Below, piece after piece: positions 47,083-54,286 of a DNA stretch of 64,000 bases. The stretch is taken from the NCBI GenBank assembly GCA_963832965.1, contig CAWHVW010000002.1, positions 620,001-684,000 on the forward strand. Direction: 5' to 3'. A program made the position numbers and the translations under genes. Each line of letters opens with the position of its first letter. The first letter of the stretch is position 1. The notes below the pieces were generated by a model. It ran no database searches. It was not told the DNA's origin and saw only the letters and a program-made list of their open reading frames with translations. Origin of the DNA: CAWACP01 sp963832965 (GTDB lineage: Bacteria; Acidobacteriota; Terriglobia; Bryobacterales; Bryobacteraceae).

Positions 47083-47118
47083 ACGGAACCGCGACGGTGA
47101 CGGAGCGGGGAGTTTCCG
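47083..47118 (+). repeat. dispersed REP/MITE-like element, partial copy 4
   Basis: Starting ten bases after the stop of the isopropylmalate synthase-like gene, the sequence repeats GAACCGCGACGGTGACGGAG and the following CGGGGA of the element seen at 2701, 49700 and 51919. Neither flanking end is recognisable, so only the core is present. Confidence 0.75.
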
Positions 47119-47124
47119 GTTGTG

Positions 47125-47143
47125 CGCGGGGCCGTGCCCCGCG
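47125..47143 (+). terminator. strong GC stem-loop between the IPMS-like and dehydrogenase genes
   Basis: CGCGGGGC-CGT-GCCCCGCG is a perfect eight-pair stem with a three-base loop, 52 bases after the IPMS-like stop. No T-run follows. It directly follows a copy of the repeat core, so it may be part of an element that ends or attenuates the NRPS-PKS transcript. Confidence 0.4.
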
Positions 47144-47182
47144 AGCGGCGTCTCACATCATCCACTTTGAACAGGTCTGAAT

Positions 47183-48541
47183 ATGAACACAATTTGTCTT
47201 TCTGAAGATACGCAAAGAGAAGTAGGATCGAGCCACCTTGAGCAACTGCGGCGAAAGATCGAAACGCGGCAGGCTCGGGTGGGCGTCGTCGGCCTGGGCT
47301 ATGTAGGCCTTCCCCTCGCCGTCGAGCTGGCCCATGCCGGATTCTGTGTGACCGGCATCGACATCGATTCCGCCAAGGTCGCCGCCGTCAATGGAGCCAG
47401 GTCCTACGTGCAGGACGTGCCTACTTCGGTGTTGGCGCCGCTCGTTAACGCGGGCAAGATACGGGCCACCAGCGACTTCGCGGCGATCGCCGAACTGGAC
47501 ACGGTAAACATCGCCGTGCCCACGCCGCTGCGCAAGACCAAAGACCCGGACATGAGCTACATCGTCAATGCGTGCCAGGAGATCGCCAGCCACTTTCATC
47601 CGGGCATGCTGGTAATACTGGAATCGACAACCTATCCGGGCACCACCGATGAGCTGATGCTGCCAATGTTCGAGCGGCCGGACCTGCGGGTCGGCGAGCA
47701 CTTCTTTATGTGTTTTTCCCCGGAGCGCGTCGATCCCGGCAACCCGAACTTCCAGACCAGGAACATACCCAAAGTGGTCGGCGGAATCACACCGGCTTGC
47801 ACCGAAATCGGAGCGTTGTTCTATAGACAGGCCCTCGAGACAGTTGTCCCGGTCAGCTCCACGCGCGTGGCCGAGATGGTGAAGCTGCTCGAAAATACCT
47901 TCCGCATGATCAACATCGGCCTCGCCAATGAGATTGCCATGATGTGCGACCGTATCGGGGTGAATGTGTGGGAGGTCATCGATGCCGCCGCCACCAAGCC
48001 GTTCGGTTTCATGCCGTTCTATCCCGGTCCGGGGCTGGGCGGTCACTGCATCCCCATCGATCCGTTCTATTTGTCCTGGAAAACCAAGCAGGCGGGTATT
48101 GAGGCCCGGTTCATTGAACTGGCCGGTTACATCAACGGCCAGATGCCGCACTTCGTCGTGGACAAAATCCAGAACGCGCTCAACGATCATTCGAAGCCGC
48201 TCAAGGGCTCCCGTGTCCACCTGCTGGGCGTCGCGTACAAGCGCGACATCGACGATGTGCGCGAATCCCCGGCCCTCGACATCATCCATCTTCTCGCGAA
48301 GCGCGGGGCCGTCGTGAGTTACAGCGATCCATTTGTGTCCAGATTGCGGGGCGAGGGATTGCTGCCTTCCGATCTGGAGGCCATCGACCCGGCGAAGGGG
48401 TCCGCCGAGGCGGATTGCGCGGTCATCGTCACCGATCACAAGAAATTCGACTATCCGAAGATCGTCGAATGTGCGCGGCTGATCGTCGATACGCGCAATG
48501 CGCTCAAGGGATTCACCTCCGGGAAGATTGTACGCCTCTAG
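47183..48541 (+). CDS. wbpA: UDP-N-acetylglucosamine 6-dehydrogenase (WbpA-like)
   Basis: 452 residues. N-terminal NAD-binding motif GVVGLGYVGLPLAVELAHAG, then YPGTTDEL, KLLENTFRMINIGLANEIAM and GPGLGGHCIPIDPFYLSW with the catalytic Cys, then LLGVAYKRDIDDVRESPALD. This fits the UDP-GlcNAc/UDP-ManNAc dehydrogenase branch, which oxidises C6 twice to a uronic acid. The product would feed the oxidoreductase, aminotransferase and acetyltransferase trio at 8592-11301. The TAG stop (48539-48541) is made of the TA target and the first base of the insertion sequence. Without the element the flanks still read TAG, so the protein is unchanged. Confidence 0.85.
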   Translation: MNTICLSEDTQREVGSSHLEQLRRKIETRQARVGVVGLGYVGLPLAVELAHAGFCVTGIDIDSAKVAAVNGARSYVQDVPTSVLAPLVNAGKIRATSDFAAIAELDTVNIAVPTPLRKTKDPDMSYIVNACQEIASHFHPGMLVILESTTYPGTTDELMLPMFERPDLRVGEHFFMCFSPERVDPGNPNFQTRNIPKVVGGITPACTEIGALFYRQALETVVPVSSTRVAEMVKLLENTFRMINIGLANEIAMMCDRIGVNVWEVIDAAATKPFGFMPFYPGPGLGGHCIPIDPFYLSWKTKQAGIEARFIELAGYINGQMPHFVVDKIQNALNDHSKPLKGSRVHLLGVAYKRDIDDVRESPALDIIHLLAKRGAVVSYSDPFVSRLRGEGLLPSDLEAIDPAKGSAEADCAVIVTDHKKFDYPKIVECARLIVDTRNALKGFTSGKIVRL

Positions 48542-49626
48542 TGTCCTGTCTCCGAAGTCCGCTGACAAAAGCGTGCAACCGACGTCAGGATTTCATCGGC
48601 CGTCTTCGTCCAGACAAAGGGCCGGGGCGATTCGTTGGTGAGCGATAAATATCTTTTGATGGCCGCTTCCAACTCGCGAATGCTGCGGTGAACGCCACGG
48701 CGAAGCTGTTTCTCAGTAAGAGCGGCGAACCACCGTTCGACCAGATTGATCCAGGAGGCGCTGGTCGGCGTGAAGTGCACGTGGAAACGGGGACGTTTGG
48801 CCAGCCATGCGCGGATGGCCGCGGTTTTGTGAGTGCCGTAGTTGTCCAGAATCAAATGGACGTCCAGCGACGCGGGCACTGCCTGCTCGATGGTGTCGAG
48901 AAACTTGCGGAATTCCACACTGCGGTGCCGGCGATGGCAGGCGCCGATCACCGTTCCAGTCTGCACATCGAGCGCGGCAAACAGGGACGTGGTGCCGTGG
49001 CGCTTGTAATCGTGACTGCGGCGCTCGGCCTGTCCGGGACGCATCGGCAACAGCGGTTGCGTCCGGTCCAGCGCCTGAATCTGCGACTTCTCATCGACGC
49101 ACAGGACCAGTGCGCGGTCCGGAGGATTCATGTACAGTCCAACGATGTCGCGAACCTTATCAATGAACAGCGGGTCTTTGGAAAGTTTGAACGTCTCGCT
49201 GCGATGCGGTTGCAGGGCGAACGCTCGCCAGATGCGGCTGACGGTGCTTCGGCTGAGTCCGCACTGCTTCGCCAGCGAGCGCGTACTCCAATGCGTGGCG
49301 TCACGCGGCAGCGATTCCAGAGTCATGGCCAGCACTCGCTCCACCTCCGCGTCGCTGACCTTGCGCGGTGTCCCAGGACGAGGCTCATCGAGCAATCCAT
49401 CGAGGCGCTTTTCGACAAAGCGCGCCCGCCACTTTCCGACCATCTGTTTAGTGACCCGAAACTGATCGGCCACCTGGGTGTTGGTCTTGCCGCCGGCACA
49501 GGCCAGAATGATCTTCGCACGCAAGGCCAGCGCCTGAGCCGACTTTGGCCGCCGCGCCCACTCCAGCAGGGACCGTCGCTCCTCCGGTGTGATCACCAAC
49601 TCGGGAAGCGGGCGTCCAATTCGCAT
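48538..49626 (-). CDS. IS630-family transposase
   Basis: 362 residues. The N-terminus has a helix-turn-helix (TNTQVADQFRVTKQMVGKWR, then LSRSTVSRIWRAFAL). The DDE catalytic domain follows: VLCVDEKSQIQALDRTQPLL (first D), HLILDNYGTHKTAAIRAWL (second D) and INLVERWFAALTEKQLR (E). The frame is intact and full length, so the element may still be mobile. Its stop codon TAG is completed by the TA target base pair and the host base beyond it, so the gene uses the insertion site as its stop and ends head-on with wbpA. Confidence 0.92.
   Translation of the reverse strand: MRIGRPLPELVITPEERRSLLEWARRPKSAQALALRAKIILACAGGKTNTQVADQFRVTKQMVGKWRARFVEKRLDGLLDEPRPGTPRKVSDAEVERVLAMTLESLPRDATHWSTRSLAKQCGLSRSTVSRIWRAFALQPHRSETFKLSKDPLFIDKVRDIVGLYMNPPDRALVLCVDEKSQIQALDRTQPLLPMRPGQAERRSHDYKRHGTTSLFAALDVQTGTVIGACHRRHRSVEFRKFLDTIEQAVPASLDVHLILDNYGTHKTAAIRAWLAKRPRFHVHFTPTSASWINLVERWFAALTEKQLRRGVHRSIRELEAAIKRYLSLTNESPRPFVWTKTADEILTSVARFCQRTSETGH
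48541..48566 (+). repeat. left terminal inverted repeat of the IS630-type element
   Basis: Begins GTGTCCTGTCTCCGAAGTCC. It pairs with the end at 49672-49697 with two mismatches. Confidence 0.9.
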
Positions 49627-49671
49627 CGCCGTACTCCTTTGTACATGAGATGCAAACCGACCGTCCTGTTA

Positions 49672-49697
49672 TTCAGCGGACTTCAGAGACAGGACAC
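49672..49697 (-). repeat. right terminal inverted repeat of the IS630-type element
   Basis: Read on the minus strand it begins GTGTCCTGTCTCTGAAGTCC, the inverted partner of 48541-48566. Confidence 0.9.
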
Positions 49698-49699
49698 TA

Positions 49700-49832
49700 G
49701 CGGGCTGCTGAGAAAGCCCGAAAACCGCTTGTTTACACGCGCGGCTCGGAAACGCAGCTACGTGTTTGCAGGTGCTTACCGAACCGCGACGGTGACGGAG
49801 CGGGGACCAGATAGCCTTTTTCAGCATCCTGC
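49700..49832 (+). repeat. dispersed REP/MITE-like element, copy 2
   Basis: About 133 bases, nearly identical to the reverse complement of 2701-2824. The ends are inverted repeats: GCGGGCTGCTGAGAAAGCC at the left and, on the other strand, GCAGGATGCTGAAAAAGGC at the right. The core GCGACGGTGACGGAGCGG is present. Before the IS630-type insertion it directly followed the wbpA stop codon. Confidence 0.88.
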
Positions 49833-49852
49833 TGGAAAGCAAAAGGAGCCCC

Positions 49853-50332
49853 ATGGGACGATGCTCGCTGCTTCTTCTTGTTACTCTGACGTGGCTGTTC
49901 TTCGCGTCAACGGCCAGTGCGCAGTGGCTGGCGGTGTCGTCGTCGGCGGGTTCGCGAGGCGATAGCGTTGCCGTTGAAATCTCTGTGGATACTTCCACGG
50001 GAACGGCGCCGGTTGCTCTGACCTGGGAGACGGTCTTTCCAGATGATCTTCTTCAGGTGGAAGGGAACGGTCCGGTTGCCGGCAGCGCGGCGCGGGAGTC
50101 GGGTAAGGTGCTCACTTGTTCTTCGCCCAAGCCCTACTCGTATGTTTGCATTCTGGTGGGAGGGCAGAAGCCAATCGGAAGCGGGCTCCTCGCAACGTTC
50201 CATTTCAAGATTCGGCGCAACGCTCACCGTGGGCCGGCCACGGTAAGGGCTCAACGAGGTGAGGCAGCCGCGGTAGACGCCTTGACAAAGCTGTCTCTTG
50301 CGGATGCCGAGGGAACTATTACGATCCGCTAA
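49853..50332 (+). CDS. secreted cohesin-like domain protein
   Basis: 159 residues with an AAGGAG ribosome site five bases before the ATG. The signal peptide (residues 1-23) ends STASAQ. The rest is a single beta-rich domain with a cohesin-like pattern: SAGSRGDSVAVEISVDTS, VALTWETVFPDDLLQVEG, VLTCSSPKPYSYVCILVGG and GSGLLATFHFKI. Two larger proteins at 58169 and 60302 start with domains of the same pattern (LQW..D..DI ... V.C.... G.A). Cohesins bind dockerins, and the next gene, convergent, encodes a dockerin-like repeat. The pairing is an inference. Confidence 0.6.
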   Translation: MGRCSLLLLVTLTWLFFASTASAQWLAVSSSAGSRGDSVAVEISVDTSTGTAPVALTWETVFPDDLLQVEGNGPVAGSAARESGKVLTCSSPKPYSYVCILVGGQKPIGSGLLATFHFKIRRNAHRGPATVRAQRGEAAAVDALTKLSLADAEGTITIR

Positions 50333-50344
50333 TTCGAAACTGGA

Positions 50345-50887
50345 TTACGGAGAGGGAATGATCGCCGCGGGAGTCGGAGTCGAATAACCGCTCTCATTTC
50401 CGTTGACATCCACCGACGTCGCTACGTAATAGTAAGTCTGTCCCGCCGCGACCGTGGTGTCGGCCCAGCTGGCTCCTGCAATCAGTGCGGAGTTCATTTT
50501 CGTATACGGTCCCGTGGAAGCTGCTCCCCGGTAGATGTTGTATCCAACGACGCTCGACGTGCTGGATACCCAGTTCAGCGTGACCTTGTGGCCATTGTAA
50601 ATGGAACACGGCTGGCCCAGTGACGCATTCACCACGCGCTGAACCGTTATGACGGTACACGTGAGCGCTCCTTCCACGTTGGCGGTGCATGGAGTGGTGC
50701 CAAGAGCCATATTCGTCGCCAGGGTCACGTCCGTGGCGTTGACTACCCCGTCCTGGTTCAGATCGCATGCGCTGAACTGCGCCCAGGCTGGCCCGGAGGC
50801 ACACAACAGGACGGCCAGCGCGACTCCGTGGAATCCGCGGGTCTCGCGCTTTCTCGCTGCAAGGCGGATATGGCGAATGAACTCCAT
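50345..50887 (-). CDS. secreted dockerin-like and fibronectin type III protein
   Basis: 180 residues from ATG 50887, chosen over 50977 because AGGAGGTG lies eight bases upstream and gives a good signal peptide (cleavage near AWAQ). Residues about 38-90 resemble a type I dockerin. The first repeat, DLNQDGVVNATDVTLATNMA, has a complete Ca-binding loop. In the second (ending TVQRVVNASLGQPC) the calcium loop is degenerate. Residues about 95-178 are an FN3 domain (VTLNWVSSTSSVVGYNIYRG, then TYYYVATSVDVNGNES). It is convergent with the cohesin-like gene, 12 bases apart. Likely a secreted or surface protein. Confidence 0.65.
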   Translation of the reverse strand: MEFIRHIRLAARKRETRGFHGVALAVLLCASGPAWAQFSACDLNQDGVVNATDVTLATNMALGTTPCTANVEGALTCTVITVQRVVNASLGQPCSIYNGHKVTLNWVSSTSSVVGYNIYRGAASTGPYTKMNSALIAGASWADTTVAAGQTYYYVATSVDVNGNESGYSTPTPAAIIPSP

Positions 50888-51492
50888 TGGTGACACCTCC
50901 TGGAATTTCGGATTCAGAGCTGTAACCCAGCAATTCTCTTGCCGACCTTCAATGCTTCTCACAGCATAGTACCTCATTCACGTCATCGGCAAGCGGGCCA
51001 GGCCTCTTTAGCAACCAGGTGGAAAGGTCCAGGCGAGTAAGGTTGATCCGCGCATATCCCACTTGGCTTCTTTGGCTTACGCTGCCGGCATGATCGCCAG
51101 CCTGATGTCCAATTGCGGCCCGCATATGCCGGCAGCAGGCCGCTATGAGGGCGGAAGTCGCGCGGTCAGCTCGCGGGCTCTTTCCTCAACCAGCCGGGAA
51201 GCCCGAGGAATCCGGCACACTGCACAATCTCTTCGAAGGTCGCTGTTGTAAGCTGTTGATATAAAAACCATTACCGATCAAGAACAGGTCGGTGCCATGA
51301 TCGTTTCGAGCAAAGCCGGAGTCGGCAATGTCTCGAAATCCAGTCCGTCAGAGACTTGGCATGAGGGTTGCTCCCGGTTCGATCTTCCAGGAGCCAAAGT
51401 ACGCTCAAGTTGTGTAAAAATTACCGTCTGTCGCAGTTCTTACAATGGCAAGCACCGTGCTGCGTTGACTTTGTGATCCAGGGGACTTTCAT
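50888..51492. other. intergenic region upstream of the PilZ gene
   Basis: 605 bases between divergent genes. A sigma-54-like promoter lies at 51446-51461. A short open frame at 51063-51251 has no coding character. No other gene or RNA is seen. Confidence 0.5.
51446..51461 (+). promoter_or_regulatory. sigma-54-like (-24/-12) promoter of the PilZ gene
   Basis: TGGCAAGCACCGTGCT matches 10 of 12 fixed positions of TGGCACG-N4-TTGCW with correct spacing. Transcription would begin near 51473, twenty bases before the ATG at 51493. A sigma-54 activator gene lies 1.3 kb further right. Confidence 0.5.
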
Positions 51493-51882
51493 ATGTTTAT
51501 GCCAATGGTGGTGACCGGCGACGAGCCGGATCGTCGTCGGCGTCCGCGGTTGAGGTTGGCGTATCAGGTCCGGCTCTATCAACTTGGCGAGGAAGTGGTG
51601 CGCGTAGAGACGAAGACGGAGGACCTCAGTTGTGAGGGCTTCTTTTGTATCTCCGAACGCGGCTTCACTCCGCACGAGACCATCGAGTGCGAACTCGTAA
51701 TCCCCAGCGACAAGCCAGGCCAGCCCGCTGAGCACGACATGGTCCTGCGCTGTCGCGCCGAGGTCGTCCGCGTCGTGCCGCAAGGCCGTGGGACTACCTT
51801 CGGAGTAGCCTGCAGGTTCGCCGACTACACGGTCTTCCGGCAGATCGCCGTCAAAGGCCTGATGGTGGAATGCTCCATCTGA
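51493..51882 (+). CDS. PilZ-domain (cyclic di-GMP-binding) protein
   Basis: 129 residues consisting of one PilZ domain. The RxxxR c-di-GMP motif is in DRRRRPRLRLAYQVRL. The second motif appears as DLSCEGFFCIS (D/NxSxxG). Later strands include CRAEVVRVVPQGRGTTFGVA. It has no signal peptide or membrane helix, so it is a cytoplasmic c-di-GMP effector. Near NusG-like and sigma-54 regulators of EPS it probably links c-di-GMP level to EPS output. The alternative start at 51499 would remove two residues. Confidence 0.85.
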   Translation: MFMPMVVTGDEPDRRRRPRLRLAYQVRLYQLGEEVVRVETKTEDLSCEGFFCISERGFTPHETIECELVIPSDKPGQPAEHDMVLRCRAEVVRVVPQGRGTTFGVACRFADYTVFRQIAVKGLMVECSI

Positions 51883-51918
51883 CCCGGCGTCGCGGGTGCG
51901 TTGGATCTGGAGCGCTTA

Positions 51919-52008
51919 ACAGGCTGATGAAAAAGCCCGCGTAGCTACGTGTTTGCAGGTGGTTACCGAACCGCGACGGTGACGGAGCGGGGACTTAAGC
52001 ATCCTGTC
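51919..52008 (+). repeat. dispersed REP/MITE-like element, copy 3
   Basis: About 90 bases, shorter than copies 1 and 2. It begins AACAGGCTGATGAAAAAGCC, shares CTACGTGTTTGCAGGTGGTT and the core GCGACGGTGACGGAGCGG, and ends GCATCCTGTC. It fills the gap between two convergent genes; its right end abuts the stop codon of the NusG-like gene at 52007. Confidence 0.85.
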
Positions 52009-52708
52009 AAGCGCTCTCAAGTTGCAAAGGCGCCAAAATCGGCTTGCTGGAACCTTCCATGGCCCCTTCCGGTACTCTCCTGAATTCCGTGCGGGGCGCG
52101 CTCACAGGCCGTACCCAGGTGCGATCGACCTCCGCGCAAACAGATCGCTGCAGCAGGTGAATCGACACCACCAGCCGGAACGTCTTCTTGATTTCCTGAA
52201 CAATTCCCTCCACGCCCGCCAGTGGCCCGCGCTCGATAAGCACCGTCTGTCCCGTTCCCAGGAATGGCCACGGCGCTACCAGCAGACCCGACCCGATCAT
52301 CCTGCGAACCGCGTCGATCTCATAGTCCGGTACCGCCGACGGCCCCTTCCCGAAGCCGACCAGACCCACCGCGCCCGGAATCGTCAGGACCGGCAAGCGG
52401 TCCTCCGGGTTCAGCCGGCAGAAAATGTAACCAGGAAACAGGGGCAGGTCGATTTGCTTCTTGCGGTCAGACCATTGGCGCTCGGTCCGGTACGTGGGCG
52501 AGAACTCTTCGCAGCCGCGGTCGCGCAGGTGGACGCCCGCAATCCGTTCGTAGTTGGAACGTACTCGTAAGGCAAACCACGGAAATGTGGCGCTCACTCC
52601 CGGCTGACCCATCCGGGTCTGGGAAATCACACTCACGGTTCCCCTCCGCACAGGCAAATCACTCTCCAGTCCAGCATCACTAATCCGTTGTCGGTTGTCA
52701 ATGGACAC
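52007..52708 (-). CDS. NusG/RfaH-like (UpxY-type) transcription antiterminator
   Basis: 233 residues; the true start may be internal, since family similarity begins near residue 43 (PWFALRVRSNYERIAGVHLR). NusG N-terminal motifs: LPLFPGYIFCRLNPEDRLPV and LTIPGAVGLVGFGKGP. The KOW-type C-terminal domain contains GTGQTVLIERGPLAGVEGIV. It is intact and clearly related to the frameshifted protein at 6909. It could control the same EPS genes in trans or another operon. Two direct copies of CGGTCTAT (52711-52718 and 52733-52740), 22 bases apart, lie just upstream and may bind a regulator. Confidence 0.85.
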   Translation of the reverse strand: MSIDNRQRISDAGLESDLPVRRGTVSVISQTRMGQPGVSATFPWFALRVRSNYERIAGVHLRDRGCEEFSPTYRTERQWSDRKKQIDLPLFPGYIFCRLNPEDRLPVLTIPGAVGLVGFGKGPSAVPDYEIDAVRRMIGSGLLVAPWPFLGTGQTVLIERGPLAGVEGIVQEIKKTFRLVVSIHLLQRSVCAEVDRTWVRPVSAPRTEFRRVPEGAMEGSSKPILAPLQLESA

Positions 52709-52819
52709 TCCGGTCTATGCGCGTTTCCTTTACGGTCTATTAACAACGGCAAGGGCGTGGTATTCGACTGCCCCCTCTCACCCGCCGGTCGCCGTCCAGA
52801 TTCCTCGAAGACGAAGCAG

Positions 52820-54259
52820 TTACGCCGAGAGCGAATCCCGGTTATCCCGTTCCTCGATGGACAGCTTCTTCATCTTGTACAGGAACGCCTTGTAATCAAT
52901 CTTCAACAGCGCCGCGGCCTGCTTTCGGTTCCATCGCGTACACCGCAGCGCCTCCAGAATCGCCCCTGCCTCGGCCTCTTCCTTCGCCCGTGACGCGTCC
53001 TCCAGAACCGAGCTCGGAGCGGCTTTCTTTCGAGGCGGTCCGGCGTTTATTTCCGGTTCGGGACCTGATGCATCGCTCTTGTTCAGGCGACCCATCAGCA
53101 TGTCCAATTCGTTGATAACGAGGTTCGGGTCGCGCAGGACGATAAGCTTTCTGACGATGTTCTCCAACTGGCGGATATTTCCCGGCCACGAAAATGTCAG
53201 AAATGCGTTCTTTAGCGCCGGCGTCATTACCACTCGCGGTACGTCCGGCGAGCTATGCTGCGCGATGAGAAACTCCGCGAGGTCCAGGATGTCTTCCTTT
53301 CGCTCGCGCAGGGAAGGCATCGTAAGCGTGAAGATGTTTATCCGATAGTACAGGTCCTCGCGGAACGTGCGGTCGCGGATGGCCTCCAGAAGGTCCCGAT
53401 GAGTCGCCGCGATCACCCGTATTTGTACACGGATGACGTCCGTTCCACCCACCCGCCGAAATTCCTGGTCCTGAAGAACCTGCAGAAGCTTCGCCTGAAG
53501 CCGGATGTCCATGTCCCCGATCTCGTCGAGCAGGATCGTTCCGCCGTCCGCCAGCTCGAAGACCCCGGGCTTTTTCTGGAAGGCACCGGTGAACGCTCCC
53601 CGCTCGTAGCCGAACAACTCGCTTTCGATCAGTTCGGACGGGACAGCCGCGCAGTTCAATTTTACGAACGGTCTGGCGGCGCGGCGCGACAACCGGTGCA
53701 AATGGCGCGCAAGAACCTCCTTGCCGGCGCCGGTCTCTCCTTGGATCAGAACCGGGACATCGCTGGCCGCCACCTTCGGCAGACAGGACTTCAAAACACT
53801 CATTACCGGGTTCTTGCCCCAAAAAATCCCTTGCCCCAGCTCTGCAAACGACTCCTGCGCCGCCTCCGCCTGATCCTGCCTGGGATCGAGAGCCCGGTCC
53901 ACCGCCCGGCACAGGTCCTCGTGATCCACCGGCTTCGCCAGAAAATCGGTCGCGCCGCTCTTGATTGCCTGGACCACGTTCAGAGGCGAAGACATCCCCG
54001 ACAGCATGATCACCGGCAAGTCGGAATTGATCTCCCGTATGTCGCGCAATGTCTCCCACCCATCCTTGTTGGGCATCATGATGTCGAGTACAACCGCGGA
54101 CGCAAAGCCACCTGAACGCAAATAGGTTATGGCTTCCTCCCCGTCAGCCGCCAGGTACACGTCATAGCCCCGGCAACGGAGGGTAACCTCCAGATAATCC
54201 CTGACTTCCGCGTCGTCCTCACCGACGAGGATAGTTCTCCGTCTTACTTCAGAATTCAA
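52820..54259 (-). CDS. sigma-54-dependent response regulator (NtrC family)
   Basis: 479 residues. Receiver domain 1-120: ILVGEDDAEVRDYLEVTLRC, phospho-acceptor Asp in VVLDIMMPNKDGWETL, and FLAKPVDHEDL. AAA+ domain about 150-380: GETGAGKEVLARHLHRLS (Walker A), GAFTGAFQKKPGVFEL (the sigma-54-contacting GAFTGA loop), GGTILLDEIGDMDIRLQAKL (Walker B). Fis-type helix-turn-helix at the end: AILEALRCTRWNRKQAAALL. It resembles PrsR, the regulator associated with exosortase/PEP-CTERM EPS loci. It forms an operon with the histidine kinase 27 bases upstream. Likely targets are the -24/-12 sites at 4091, 6755 and 51446. Confidence 0.92.
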   Translation of the reverse strand: MNSEVRRRTILVGEDDAEVRDYLEVTLRCRGYDVYLAADGEEAITYLRSGGFASAVVLDIMMPNKDGWETLRDIREINSDLPVIMLSGMSSPLNVVQAIKSGATDFLAKPVDHEDLCRAVDRALDPRQDQAEAAQESFAELGQGIFWGKNPVMSVLKSCLPKVAASDVPVLIQGETGAGKEVLARHLHRLSRRAARPFVKLNCAAVPSELIESELFGYERGAFTGAFQKKPGVFELADGGTILLDEIGDMDIRLQAKLLQVLQDQEFRRVGGTDVIRVQIRVIAATHRDLLEAIRDRTFREDLYYRINIFTLTMPSLRERKEDILDLAEFLIAQHSSPDVPRVVMTPALKNAFLTFSWPGNIRQLENIVRKLIVLRDPNLVINELDMLMGRLNKSDASGPEPEINAGPPRKKAAPSSVLEDASRAKEEAEAGAILEALRCTRWNRKQAAALLKIDYKAFLYKMKKLSIEERDNRDSLSA

Positions 54260-54286
54260 AAGACAATCTCCGATTTTGGTTTAACT

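Larger units (their letters stand above)
48541..49697 (-). mobile_element. IS630-type insertion sequence
   Basis: A 1157-base element with terminal inverted repeats of 26 bases that differ at two positions. Both begin GTGTCCTGTCTC, followed by YGAAGTCCGCTGA. TA dinucleotides flank it on both sides (48539-48540 and 49698-49699), the typical IS630 target duplication. It carries one intact transposase gene on the minus strand. It separates wbpA from a copy of the dispersed repeat. Confidence 0.93.

Noticed and set aside
48688..49965. Plus-strand open frame of about 425 codons through the insertion sequence
   Set aside because: The minus strand encodes an intact DDE transposase that fits the element's ends; the plus frame even runs through the right inverted repeat and the dispersed repeat.
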